Origin: a virus
Strand: one strand, 5' to 3'
DNA length: 36,150 nt
IMG/VR virus record: IMGVR_UViG_3300010933_000069
Coordinates: 1 to 36,150 of that record
Below the pieces are notes generated by a model. That model had not been told where the DNA came from. It saw only the letters and a program-made list of their open reading frames with translations, and searched no databases. Below are positions 28,300 through 35,909 of the stretch, piece by piece. Each line of letters starts with the position of its first letter. Within the stretch, counting starts at the first letter, position 1. Both the position numbers and the translations under genes were made by a program.

Positions 28300-28487
28300 C
28301 AATCATCTGTGAATGCAAAACGTGTTGAATAACAAAAGTATATGAGAAGCGTTACAACTCTACTGCACCACTTGAAGTTGCCTTACCTGAACTCGTAGCA
28401 ATTGTTTTCAATTTTAACAAGGGACATCCGAATCACACTACATCGGTTCGCACCGATTCTCCAATGCTTAGTTGGAAAGAAATATGA
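28296..28487 (+). CDS. Small protein with in-frame TGA after a CxCxxC motif
   Basis: ATG at 28296 overlaps the previous stop and the frame encodes MTIICECKTC, meets TGA at 28326-28328, then remains open for 52 codons (ITKVYEKRYNSTAPLEVALP through SPMLSWKEI) to a TGA at 28485 that overlaps the next ATG. Perfect ATGA junctions at both ends support a single 62-residue gene with an interrupting stop, and there is no restart codon for the second part. Readthrough, a substitution or sequence error are all possible. Selenocysteine is not supported by a visible SECIS structure. Confidence 0.5.
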
Positions 28488-28696
28488 GTGAAGACGCGCA
28501 TGATATTAGAGTGAAAATAATTTACTCTGGCAGCTACATAAACGATCTTGGAATCGTGAATGTGGGATATTGGAGAATGAAAGTGAAGCAAATTGATACG
28601 TTCGACGTCATAGTTTTAGTCATACTTGCCGTCGCATGGTCTTGTATAGTTGTTTTGCTTATGTACGAGATAGTGGAGGGTCTTAGCTGTGGGTGA
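28484..28696 (+). CDS. Single-TM small membrane protein (70 aa)
   Basis: ATG at 28484 overlaps the preceding stop; GGAAAG precedes it. Soluble N-terminal half (DAHDIRVKIIYSGSYINDLG), then one long membrane span (about 42-64; FDVIVLVILAVAWSCIVVLL). Its TGA overlaps the next GTG. Function unknown. Confidence 0.65.
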   Translation: MSEDAHDIRVKIIYSGSYINDLGIVNVGYWRMKVKQIDTFDVIVLVILAVAWSCIVVLLMYEIVEGLSCG

Positions 28697-29171
28697 TACA
28701 TACATAGAGATGCTCGTAAGATCCAAAGAAAAGCGTGCTAAGGCTTTGGACTTTTATGAGTTTTCACCAAATATTACTTACAAAGAAGTCGCAAAGGAAT
28801 TTAACTGTAGCATATCATATGCTACACAAATGATCTATAAGGCAAGAAAAGATAGAGTAAAATTTCCACACCAACAGGGGAGAAGAATAATGCAGGATTA
28901 TACAGATGAATTGTTCATACGTGATTTGCGTTTAGAATTGAAAAGAGCGCGTAAGAAATCCCCTAGTTCAGATGCAGTTATGACTGCTCTAACAGAAGAA
29001 GTCGGTGAACTTGCTAAGGCTCATATGGAAGAGCCGTGGGAACGTGTTTATAAAGAAGCTGTTCAAGTAGCCTGTGTAGCGATACGAATAGCTATTGAAG
29101 GTGATGCTACTCTAGTTAGAGTTAGACATGATCGTGGACAAGATGATGGTCCATTTGAAGGGAAAATCTAA
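28689..29171 (+). CDS. HTH plus MazG-like protein (160 aa)
   Basis: GTG at 28689 overlaps the previous stop; GGAGGG precedes it. Residues 20-50 look like a helix-turn-helix (TYKEVAKEFNCSISYATQMI). The C-terminal part (TALTEEVGELAKAHMEEPWE, KEAVQVACVAIRIA) matches a MazG-type NTP pyrophosphatase helix bundle with the EExxE metal motif. An internal ATG at 28890 with GGGGAGAAG could express the second domain alone. It may regulate or deplete nucleotides during infection. Confidence 0.7.
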   Translation: MGDTYIEMLVRSKEKRAKALDFYEFSPNITYKEVAKEFNCSISYATQMIYKARKDRVKFPHQQGRRIMQDYTDELFIRDLRLELKRARKKSPSSDAVMTALTEEVGELAKAHMEEPWERVYKEAVQVACVAIRIAIEGDATLVRVRHDRGQDDGPFEGKI

Positions 29172-29177
29172 TTTGCC

Positions 29178-29324
29178 ATGAGTAGATATTTCCCTCAAAA
29201 AATCAAAATGGAAATTGAGAAAGTCGCAGTTAGTGGAAGGTACGATGTTAGTTACCTCTACTTCTGTGATGAATGCGGTCGCTACGGTGTCCATGGCAAC
29301 ATCGAAACTATAATGGCACTTTAA
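29178..29324 (+). CDS. 48-residue zinc-ribbon miniprotein
   Basis: ATG at 29178, stop TAA at 29322-29324. Contains YLYFCDECGRYGVHG, one Cys pair with nearby His, preceded by a basic helix (RYFPQKIKMEIEKV). Falls in the gap before the PRTase-like gene. No strong ribosome-binding site is seen. Confidence 0.5.
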   Translation: MSRYFPQKIKMEIEKVAVSGRYDVSYLYFCDECGRYGVHGNIETIMAL

Positions 29325-29351
29325 CAAATAGTCACCCACTATCGGAGAAAG

Positions 29352-29762
29352 ATGGCACTGTTTAATAGCGGCGGATTTACGGTACAGCTTGGACGCACGT
29401 CCAGTTGGACTATTAACTGTGCTGAGTTCACGGATGATGACTGGACGTGCGTCGCTGAGTTAATCGCTGAACGCTATCCAAATTTTGAGATGGTAGTTGG
29501 TGTATCACACTTCGGTAAAATGTTAGCAGAACATCTTGAGAACTATGCTACGCATGGTGGCATACTGTTAGTCGATGATATTCTGTGGCTTCCCACAATG
29601 CAGTCCACAAGGCTATACTGGCGTACACGCAAGCGATATGTACAATACGACATTCAAGGTTTTGTAATATTCAGCTGTATTCCATGTCCAAATTGGGTTA
29701 GGTCACTGTGGCAATTGGATGTGCGTACTGAAACGTGGCGCGAATATTTAGGTTCACAATGA
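29352..29762 (+). CDS. Phosphoribosyltransferase-like protein
   Basis: A 136-residue protein with an N-terminal LGRTSSWTINCAEFTDDDW block and a PRPP-site-like strand (GGILLVDDILWLPTMQ, Asp-Asp). The layout matches a family of small PRTase-fold proteins found in phages and actinobacteria that read SGRTSxWKIDCDALTDxDW ... VDDVLTTGGS. The GT residues after VDDxL are replaced here by WLPTMQ, so PRPP binding may be altered. GGAGAAAG precedes ATG. Could act in nucleotide salvage or base modification. Confidence 0.6.
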   Translation: MALFNSGGFTVQLGRTSSWTINCAEFTDDDWTCVAELIAERYPNFEMVVGVSHFGKMLAEHLENYATHGGILLVDDILWLPTMQSTRLYWRTRKRYVQYDIQGFVIFSCIPCPNWVRSLWQLDVRTETWREYLGSQ

Positions 29763-29809
29763 AACTTTTATTTATAGCGTAGCATTCCTGTATCGTAGGA
29801 GAACCTAAC

Positions 29810-30046
29810 ATGATGCCAACTTACATAATTGGATATCGTTGGCTTGTGTTCACATTGCAACGTTCAGATGAGTGGCGACCTAAATTTGAAAGTTGGAGCG
29901 GTACGGAAGATGGAAGAGTTACGATACGAATGTTTGGTAAAGAATTCGTTTACGGCGCTGAGTGGAGCAAGTACCCTCCAGCGACGCAACTCCGCCTACG
30001 AGACACTATTGGATGCCACACAAGAAATAGCGAAATACGTGAATAG
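29810..30046 (+). CDS. Hypothetical protein (78 aa)
   Basis: GTAGGAGAACCTAAC precedes ATGATG, a strong ribosome-binding site. N-terminal part (YIIGYRWLVFTLQRSDEWRP) is strand-rich; GRVTIRMFGKEFVYG follows. The last 25 residues look less protein-like than the same stretch read in the frame that begins at 29910, so a frameshift or replaced 3' end is possible. Confidence 0.5.
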   Translation: MMPTYIIGYRWLVFTLQRSDEWRPKFESWSGTEDGRVTIRMFGKEFVYGAEWSKYPPATQLRLRDTIGCHTRNSEIRE

Positions 30047-30107
30047 AGAGAAGAAGCGCAATGACTTAACAAGAGATCATAAAAATTCTACAGCCTATGT
30101 TCCTTAA
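29910..30107 (+). CDS. Alternative overlapping frame (65 aa)
   Basis: ATG at 29910 opens a frame with helical, protein-like sequence near its end (SAYETLLDATQEIAKYVNRE) and overlaps the previous gene in frame +1. It could be a true overlapping gene or the 3' part of a frameshifted gene. Kept at low confidence. Confidence 0.35.
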   Translation: MEELRYECLVKNSFTALSGASTLQRRNSAYETLLDATQEIAKYVNREKKRNDLTRDHKNSTAYVP

Positions 30108-30226
30108 ACAATCCATATCAGACACGTGGGCAACTAAAAATTATACTAGCGGGTGGAATCAGTGTTTACACCATGTAGCTAGGCAGCTCTGTGGATTAAG
30201 CCATAAAGCGAAATCACCATTAAGAC

Positions 30227-30538
30227 ATGACTGAAAAACAGAAACTGTATCGCTCATTCTTGAGAGAACGTAACCGTGCAAAGCGTTATCGCAAACAGAA
30301 ACATATTGAGAGCTACGTAAAAAAGAAAGTTTTGAAAGGAACACGTATAACACACAGAACAAATCCAGATTTTCTTAATGACAACAGTTTGAAATATACG
30401 CTCTGTGGTTTAGGTTGGGAACAGGATATTGATTCTGTAATGTTGTCTAGGTATGAAACGACTTGTATAAAATGTTTAAATATTATACAAACTAGAAAGT
30501 TGCCAGGGCATGATGACTATTTCTGGAAAACAAAATAG
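30227..30538 (+). CDS. Basic protein with C-terminal zinc-like motif (103 aa)
   Basis: Strongly basic N-terminal half (YRSFLRERNRAKRYRKQKHI, VKKKVLKGTRITHR) followed by a CGLGWEQDI ... CIKCLNII segment with a Cys pair. Composition suggests nucleic-acid binding. Weak ribosome-binding site. The 119 bases before it (30108-30226) hold no recognised feature; I checked for a tRNA and did not find one. Confidence 0.6.
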   Translation: MTEKQKLYRSFLRERNRAKRYRKQKHIESYVKKKVLKGTRITHRTNPDFLNDNSLKYTLCGLGWEQDIDSVMLSRYETTCIKCLNIIQTRKLPGHDDYFWKTK

Positions 30539-30843
30539 TTGCTTACCTACTTAACTACTATAATAGCCGCTTTTTTACTTAGTAAACGACGAAAAATCGG
30601 CGGAATCATTAAGGAATTCCCCGAAAAAGTAAAATACTCCCCGACGAGCGCCAGCGCGCCCTCGGGAGTGTCAGAGTGAGGGGAGGGGGCGACCCCCGGC
30701 ATCGACCCTAGGGGAATCCGAAGAAAAGCCTTTATATATATATAGTTAGTAGTAGTAAGTAAGTAAGTAAGGACATAGTACTGATAGAGTATCAACGTAG
30801 TAAGACAAGTTTCACAGATATCGACTAACACAGGAGAAACTTT
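30539..30843. other. GC-rich gap and simple repeats upstream of the packaging genes
   Basis: 305 bases without a gene. ACTCCC/GGGAGT (about 30645-30670) and GGGGG-CGA-CCCCC (30685-30697) are hairpins in a GC-rich patch, followed by TATATATATATAG (30733-30745) and a stretch of GTA/GTAA repeats (30747-30770). A late promoter with a TATA-like -10, or a packaging (cos/pac) site, are the obvious possibilities, because nuclease and terminase genes follow. AGGAGAAAC precedes the next ATG. Confidence 0.5.
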
Positions 30844-31221
30844 ATGAGTATGGCACGGCAAAAAGGTAAGCGTGGTGAAAATGAAGCATGCGAATGGATA
30901 TCAAAATACTTGTACTTTAATAAGCGTATGTTGACACGGAATCATAATCAAACTTTTATAGGTTGCGATATTGTTAGTCCACCGTTCATTTTCGAGGTGA
31001 AGCGCGTTGAAACGCTTCATTTAGACAATTGGTGGATACAAATACATAAGGTATTCACAGTTTTAAAAGATAATAACCAGTTGTTCATACCAGTCGTTAT
31101 GTTCAGACAAAATAACAAGGCTTGGGAGTTTTTAATCTCAGCAGAGACAATTGGATCGGATGCAGGCTATATTCGGCTATCACAGATGGTATTCAAACAA
31201 TGGGCGAAGCGTTATGTATGA
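30844..31221 (+). CDS. PD-(D/E)XK nuclease, Holliday-junction resolvase-like
   Basis: A 125-residue protein with KRGENEACEWI (Glu12), GCDIVSPP (Asp42) and FEVKR (Glu51, Lys53). This is the order of motifs in archaeal Hjc-type and phage VRR/PD-(D/E)XK nucleases. It probably resolves branched DNA or cuts concatemers before packaging, since it stands just before the terminase genes. Ribosome-binding site AGGAGAAACTTT. Confidence 0.75.
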   Translation: MSMARQKGKRGENEACEWISKYLYFNKRMLTRNHNQTFIGCDIVSPPFIFEVKRVETLHLDNWWIQIHKVFTVLKDNNQLFIPVVMFRQNNKAWEFLISAETIGSDAGYIRLSQMVFKQWAKRYV

Positions 31222-31273
31222 ACAGTTTACTCTTTTGAGTGTTACGCTATACAGAGTACATTGAGGAGATGGC

Positions 31274-31897
31274 ATGTCCAAAATTGTACAATTTAACAAG
31301 GCATTGGCCACCACAATTCTTAGCAGAATGAAAGATGGCGAAACTGTGAAGGCAATTCTTGCAGATGAAGGTATGCCAACTAATAATACTTGGCTTAGTT
31401 GGATTAACGGTGAAAATGGCGCGCCGTCTTCATGGGAGCGTACTCACGCGCACGCGAGGCAACTTCAAGCTGATGCCTTCGCAGCGGATATAATCACGCT
31501 TGCCGACGGTGTTGACGACGTAGCGTTAGTTACAGCCCAACAAGCGGTCGATAATCTGCCAGAAGATGCGACCGCAACTGAAAAGCGTAGGGCCTTCTTC
31601 TACGCTAAGAAGCGTAGTGTGGAGGGTGCTAAGCTATCTATTGACGCACGCAAGTGGTCAGCAGCCCGTATGCGACCCTCACGCTGGGGTGATAAGGTAA
31701 CATTGGAGCACAGCGTGGACCTAGAGACGTCAATCAAGATAGACCTAACACAGTTGCCTACCGTGCTACTAGAAAAGATCCTACTTCTACAAACAGAGGT
31801 CTCTGATGCCACGCACACCGAGTCTGATGAGGTAGAAGTTAAGCAACTAACGTCTGGCAATGGGAAAACTGATGCTAAGCCATGGGATTCACTATGA
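31274..31897 (+). CDS. terS: Terminase small subunit
   Basis: A 207-residue protein. An N-terminal helix-turn-helix (SRMKDGETVKAILADEGMPT, NNTWLSWI) is followed by a long helix (AHARQLQADAFAADIITLAD) and KLSIDARKWSAARMRPSRWG, the block typical of small terminases of this type. The C-terminal part is acidic and would contact the large subunit. TGA overlaps the following ATG. It would recognise the packaging site and hold the motor. Confidence 0.85.
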   Translation: MSKIVQFNKALATTILSRMKDGETVKAILADEGMPTNNTWLSWINGENGAPSSWERTHAHARQLQADAFAADIITLADGVDDVALVTAQQAVDNLPEDATATEKRRAFFYAKKRSVEGAKLSIDARKWSAARMRPSRWGDKVTLEHSVDLETSIKIDLTQLPTVLLEKILLLQTEVSDATHTESDEVEVKQLTSGNGKTDAKPWDSL

Positions 31898-32055
31898 TCA
31901 AGAGCGTTAGGCGTGTATGTTATGCGAGGGTGTGTGGGCAGCCCGTGCGAATGGCAATTGTGGTGAACTTGTTAGGCGATTGGTGTCCCCCAGGGGTAGT
32001 GACAACATTCCTCGGAGGCCCCCCGTCAGCGATACAAAAGACACCGATCACGTAG
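31894..32055 (+). CDS. 53-residue hypothetical protein
   Basis: ATG at 31894 overlaps the small-terminase stop (ATGA) and ends TAG at 32053-32055. Contains SVRRVCYARVCGQPVRMAIV, then GDWCPPGVVTTFLGGPP. Three Cys but no clear motif. The coupling supports it; no family recognised. Confidence 0.45.
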   Translation: MIKSVRRVCYARVCGQPVRMAIVVNLLGDWCPPGVVTTFLGGPPSAIQKTPIT

Positions 32056-32092
32056 TTGCAAAAATGCACACAATTTTGAGGGCGCAACATAA

Positions 32093-32263
32093 ATGAGTAG
32101 ACAGCTCCAATTTTATTGCTTAAACTGCAAGTACAACGTTGATATTGAAACTAACCCTGGCAAAACTTGCAAAAATTGCAGAAGTAGTTACACGGTGATT
32201 CTTATTAACGATAGCAACATACCCGATCCGTCAGTATGGAGGTCACCAACGTTAAATGGCTGA
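32093..32263 (+). CDS. 56-residue zinc-ribbon protein
   Basis: CLNCKYNV (9-16) and CKNCRSSY (26-33) are a clear zinc-ribbon pair. The stop TGA overlaps the next gene's start region. GAGGGCGCAACATAA precedes ATG. Located between the terminase genes; function unknown. Confidence 0.6.
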   Translation: MSRQLQFYCLNCKYNVDIETNPGKTCKNCRSSYTVILINDSNIPDPSVWRSPTLNG

Positions 32264-32390
32264 CTTCGCTTGGCAGTTCCAAGAGTTCATGTTTGAGCAG
32301 AGCGCTAAGCACTGGTCCGCAATAATCACAGAGATGAATCGCCTGTACGCGGAACGGAATGCTCAGAATGCTAACAATAATCCCGCCTAA
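32256..32390 (+). CDS. 44-residue hypothetical protein
   Basis: ATG at 32256 in the end of the preceding gene; TAA at 32388-32390. Helical sequence FAWQFQEFMFEQSAKHWSAI then ITEMNRLYAERNAQNANNN. A short all-helix protein between small and large terminase; no family recognised. Confidence 0.5.
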   Translation: MADFAWQFQEFMFEQSAKHWSAIITEMNRLYAERNAQNANNNPA

Positions 32391-32394
32391 GCCG

Positions 32395-32556
32395 ATGATG
32401 TTCTATCTAAACTGTTTCACAGTATTGTGTGGACGAGGTAACCACAATTTATGTAGCGGGATAGCGCAATTGGGCATGTTTCTATCGCAACTTTGTACCT
32501 GCGCTTGCCATGAACAGATTCCTAGTGAGAGGTGCGGAAATGGGACATCACATTAA
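32395..32556 (+). CDS. Cys/His-rich miniprotein (53 aa)
   Basis: ATG at 32395 (or 32398) gives FYLNCFTVLCGRGNHNLCSG, then QLCTCACHEQ. Five to seven Cys with His are spaced like a zinc-binding module seen in small phage proteins. The 3' end overlaps the next gene. No strong ribosome-binding site. Confidence 0.45.
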   Translation: MMFYLNCFTVLCGRGNHNLCSGIAQLGMFLSQLCTCACHEQIPSERCGNGTSH

Positions 32557-32800
32557 CGCGGATGGCCAGTTCCAGAGCGATAAGTTCCCTGACTTGCCGC
32601 CGGACAAGATTGTTCTTAGCTTCAACGACTCAAGCGCAAAATCAGCGCTCCATTTATTCGCTTCACTCACAGATGACAAGGAATTGGCCGACGATATCTT
32701 GTTATGCCTGAGCGATTTTGCAAAATGGACGCAGCATGAACGCGATGTACGCACTGAGTACCTTGAAATCTTAGCAAGATACGATGACTTCAGCGCCTGA
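32540..32800 (+). CDS. Conserved phage hypothetical protein (86 aa)
   Basis: ATG at 32540 with AGAGGTG upstream; an in-frame ATG at 32510 is an alternative. HINADGQFQSDKFPDLPPDK followed by KIVLSF and DDKELADDILLCLSDF is a familiar small phage protein pattern, often found close to terminase genes, with no assigned function. Overlaps the large terminase start by 17 bases. Confidence 0.65.
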   Translation: MGHHINADGQFQSDKFPDLPPDKIVLSFNDSSAKSALHLFASLTDDKELADDILLCLSDFAKWTQHERDVRTEYLEILARYDDFSA

Positions 32801-34265
32801 TATTAAGCAATTAATGGAGAATCCTGACGCTCTCAAAGTAGAGCTGGCTACGCGCAAGCTTCGCCATTTTATTCCACAGGCGTGGCATATAGTCGAGCCT
32901 AATACAGAGTTCAGACCTAACTGGCATATCGACGCTATTTGCGATCACCTACAGGCTGTTTATGATGGTGAGATCAAGAATTTGCTTGTAAACGTGCCAC
33001 CGCGATCAATGAAGTCACTTACGATTAGTGTGTTTTGGCCCGTGTGGTGCTGGATTAACAAGCCTTCTGTGCGTTGGCTCTTTTCAAGTTATGCGCTGTC
33101 GCTTGCTACTCGCGACTCTGTTAAGAGTCGCCGCATCATTAATAGTCCCTGGTTCAAGGAACGGTGGGGAAATCGGTTCAAATTAAGCGGAGATCAAAAT
33201 GCAAAACAGCGATATGATAACAATCACGAAGGCTATCGCATTGCGACGTCTGTTGGCGGCTCTGCTACAGGTGAAGGTGGCGATTTTGTCGTCGTTGATG
33301 ATCCTCATAATATTGTGGAGGCTGAGTCTGATATCATAAGGAACGGTGTAATGATCTGGTGGGATGAGGTTATGTCCACTAGACTTAATGACCCTGAAAC
33401 TGGTGGACGCATCATAATTATGCAACGATCCCACCAATATGACCTTTCAGGGCATGTACTTGAGAAGGGAAACTATGAGCATCTTATGCTCCCAATGGAA
33501 TTTGAGCCTAAAAGGCGTTGTACCACTTCAATTGGATTCAAAGACCCCAGGGAAACCAAAGGTGAACTACTATCGCCTCAGCGCGTCGGTCGAAAAGCTA
33601 TTGACGAGCTCAAGGTTGCACTGGGCACTTACGGGACGGCTGGGCAACTTCAGCAAAGACCTTCCGCAAGAGAAGGCAACATGTTCAAGATCGACAACCT
33701 TAACATCGTTGACTCGATCATAGAGAAAAACGTAAAGAAGCGTTGGCGCTCATGGGACAAGGCTGGCACAGAGGCAGGTGGAGCCTGGACTGTGGGACTT
33801 CGCATGGGCAAGTACAGGAATGCTAGGAAAAATGGAGCGTTTGACGAGCGTGGTAAGGAACGCAATAGCAAATGGTTCATAGATGATATTAGGCGCGGGC
33901 AATGGTCATCTGGTAGGCGTGAGCAGATAATCCAACAAACTTCTGAACTGGATGGGAAGAAAGTTTGGATCGTCATTGAGCAAGAGCCTGGTTCTGGCGG
34001 TCTGGAATCTGCTGAGTCCACGTCGAAGGCGCTGATTGGTAGACACGTTGAGCTCGTTAGGCCGACGGGTGATAAAGAAGCTAGAGCTGATCCATTTTCT
34101 GTTGCCGTCGAGAATGGAGAGGTTGACCTACTACGTTCTACATGGACATTCGACTTTATCGAAGAGATGCGGCACTTTCCTCAGAGTAAGTTTAAGGATC
34201 AGGTTGACGCTGCATCACAGGCGTACAATAAGTTAAGTGTAGCAGGTAGAGTTCACATTGGATGA
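32784..34265 (+). CDS. terL: Terminase large subunit
   Basis: A 493-residue packaging motor ATPase-nuclease. Walker A-like VNVPPRSMKS (69-78), Walker B FVVVDD (168-173) and a coupling motif near IIIMQR lie in the ATPase lobe. The nuclease lobe has RSWDKAG (catalytic Asp), WIVIEQEPGSGG and FKDQVDAASQA. It cuts concatemeric DNA and drives it into the prohead through the portal encoded downstream. It overlaps the previous gene by 17 bases. Length is normal for the family. Confidence 0.92.
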   Translation: MTSAPDIKQLMENPDALKVELATRKLRHFIPQAWHIVEPNTEFRPNWHIDAICDHLQAVYDGEIKNLLVNVPPRSMKSLTISVFWPVWCWINKPSVRWLFSSYALSLATRDSVKSRRIINSPWFKERWGNRFKLSGDQNAKQRYDNNHEGYRIATSVGGSATGEGGDFVVVDDPHNIVEAESDIIRNGVMIWWDEVMSTRLNDPETGGRIIIMQRSHQYDLSGHVLEKGNYEHLMLPMEFEPKRRCTTSIGFKDPRETKGELLSPQRVGRKAIDELKVALGTYGTAGQLQQRPSAREGNMFKIDNLNIVDSIIEKNVKKRWRSWDKAGTEAGGAWTVGLRMGKYRNARKNGAFDERGKERNSKWFIDDIRRGQWSSGRREQIIQQTSELDGKKVWIVIEQEPGSGGLESAESTSKALIGRHVELVRPTGDKEARADPFSVAVENGEVDLLRSTWTFDFIEEMRHFPQSKFKDQVDAASQAYNKLSVAGRVHIG

Positions 34266-34413
34266 TAAGCAAGAAGATTCTGTAAGAAATTTACGAAGTG
34301 TTATGTGTAAGGAATGCAACGTTTCACTCAGCGAGTGGAAAAGCGAGACTCCGTACACCGAGTGTCCGTTATGTGGGTGTACAGAATTTTATAGATCGCC
34401 ATGGGGTGAGTAG
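34258..34413 (+). CDS. Zinc-finger miniprotein between terminase and portal (51 aa)
   Basis: TTG at 34258 overlaps the terminase end and has AGGTAGAG upstream; ATG at 34303 would give 36 residues. CKECNVSL and CPLCGCTEF form a zinc ribbon. The stop is TAG at 34411-34413. Function unknown. Confidence 0.5.
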   Translation: MDDKQEDSVRNLRSVMCKECNVSLSEWKSETPYTECPLCGCTEFYRSPWGE

Positions 34414-34424
34414 TTGGGTAGTGG

Positions 34425-34470
34425 GTGACCCCTTAATCAGTTGCATGGGGGCTTCTGTTAGAGGGGTCAC
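34425..34470 (+). repeat. 9-bp perfect hairpin with extension
   Basis: GTGACCCCT (34425-34433) pairs exactly with AGGGGTCAC (34462-34470), with inner TAA/TTA pairing after one bulged base (12 bp in total). It lies in the gap before the 40-residue gene. It may balance terminase and portal expression. Similar in style to the leader and array hairpins. Confidence 0.6.
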
Positions 34471-34491
34471 TCATTCCTATGAGGTAAATTG

Positions 34492-34614
34492 ATGCGAACT
34501 AAGCCTCACTGGATTACAATGATCGCTGTTACACTCGGTGCTAAGTATGCACTGTGGAAAGAGAAGCGAAGACGCGCTATGCGTCGGAAAAACATCGTTA
34601 ATTGGGATAGTTAA
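34492..34614 (+). CDS. 40-residue basic hypothetical protein
   Basis: ATG at 34492 with GAGGTAAATTG upstream; TAA overlaps the portal ATG (TAATG at 34612-34616). The peptide begins MRTKPHWITMIAVTLGAKYA and ends with a basic helix (KEKRRRAMRRKN). A partly hydrophobic first half and basic second half could peripherally bind a membrane or DNA. Coupling supports it. Confidence 0.5.
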   Translation: MRTKPHWITMIAVTLGAKYALWKEKRRRAMRRKNIVNWDS

Positions 34615-35909
34615 TGTCAAAACATTGGTATACGCCGTGGCGCAAAGAATCTATTGAAACAAAAAACGTTACTCTTGGCACATCTACGGCGCTTGGAAAC
34701 TTCCTGATACTTGGAACTGGAAACGCAGCGACTCCATCGACTGCTCTCTCACTATATGAGCAATCAACCGCTGTAAGCATACCGATTAACATGGTAGCGG
34801 ATGCATTCTCTGTGCTTGAGCCGATGCTTCTCATTGATAGCAAGGTAGTCAAGGATCATGACTTGGTTAGGCTACTGGATAGGCCGTCACCGTATTTTTC
34901 ACGCGAACATTTCTTGGAGATGTTGGCAAAAGAGTATTTGATCACTGGTGAGACGATGTGGGTTGCCCTTGGAGGTACTCGTAGACCGCCTATTGAGTTA
35001 CAGCCGATTAGCGTGAAGAATGTGACGCTTACTGAAGGCATGAATGGATTGATCCACAGTATCCATGTAACTGGGAATACGTTGCCTGGAGTCTATAAGC
35101 CACAAGTGCGAAACAGTGTAGTGAAATATTATGATGGAGGGCTACGTGAGCTTACCCAAATCAGGAACTACTCCACTAAAAATAATTCACTACTACGTGG
35201 TCAATCACCTTTGCTCGCTGCGTCTAAAGAGGTACGGCAGCATATTTTGGGCGGAACGCATAACGTATCAATCCTTGAAAAAGGTGGTCGTGTTTCGTTG
35301 ATATTTCATTTTGATCAGGACATGGACGATGAAGATTTTGAGTTGGCCAAAGAAAGAGTACAAGCGCAATATGGCGGCGCAAGCGAAGCTGGTAAGATAG
35401 GCGTTACTGCTGGCGGTGAGTTGTCCATTAAGGAGATCGGTGTTAATGCTAAAGACATGGATTTCTCTAACCTACAGAAGATGGCTATCAAAGCTGTAAC
35501 GCTGCAGTATCACGTACCGTTGCCGCTAGTCACAGACGAGCGACAGACGCTTAACAATTACCGTGAAGGTAAGCTTGCTCTCTATGATGATGCGGTTATC
35601 CCGTTGTCCAGAAGGATTTTTGGTGGGCTAAGCGCTTCTCTGATACCAAGGTTTGGTCTTGATCCGAAGCGGACAAAGATCACGTTTGATCCAGACCAAA
35701 TTAGCGCGCTGGTAGCTAGACGCAATGAAGAAATGATCAAGCGTAAGACTATTAACGTTGAAACTGATAATGAAATACGCGCTCTGATGAATCGTGAGCC
35801 GTATGAGGGTGGTGACGTTGTTTTGAAGAATGCCGGTATGATTGCAGCCGGCGTAGATGTATTTACTGAGGATAATGATCTTGATTTAATCGAGGATGTA
35901 GATGACTAA
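34614..35909 (+). CDS. Portal protein (HK97 family)
   Basis: A 431-residue portal. Family landmarks visible: YEQSTAVSIPINMVADAFSV near the N-terminus, a VKYYDGGLRELTQIRNYSTK strand and HF-type wing region, GQSPLLAASKEV, and a C-terminal FDPDQISALVARRNEEMIKR with EIRALMNREPYEGGD. It forms the dodecameric gate at one capsid vertex, through which the terminase pumps DNA. Starts as TAATG and ends in overlap with the next gene. Length is normal. Confidence 0.9.
   Translation: MSKHWYTPWRKESIETKNVTLGTSTALGNFLILGTGNAATPSTALSLYEQSTAVSIPINMVADAFSVLEPMLLIDSKVVKDHDLVRLLDRPSPYFSREHFLEMLAKEYLITGETMWVALGGTRRPPIELQPISVKNVTLTEGMNGLIHSIHVTGNTLPGVYKPQVRNSVVKYYDGGLRELTQIRNYSTKNNSLLRGQSPLLAASKEVRQHILGGTHNVSILEKGGRVSLIFHFDQDMDDEDFELAKERVQAQYGGASEAGKIGVTAGGELSIKEIGVNAKDMDFSNLQKMAIKAVTLQYHVPLPLVTDERQTLNNYREGKLALYDDAVIPLSRRIFGGLSASLIPRFGLDPKRTKITFDPDQISALVARRNEEMIKRKTINVETDNEIRALMNREPYEGGDVVLKNAGMIAAGVDVFTEDNDLDLIEDVDD

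Noticed and set aside
28320-28340. Selenocysteine at TGA 28326
   Set aside because: No clear hairpin typical of a bacterial SECIS follows within about 15 bases, and other genes use TGA as a normal stop.
30108-30226. Possible tRNA between 30108 and 30226
   Set aside because: Some D-arm-like bases are present but no consistent acceptor stem or T-arm could be found.
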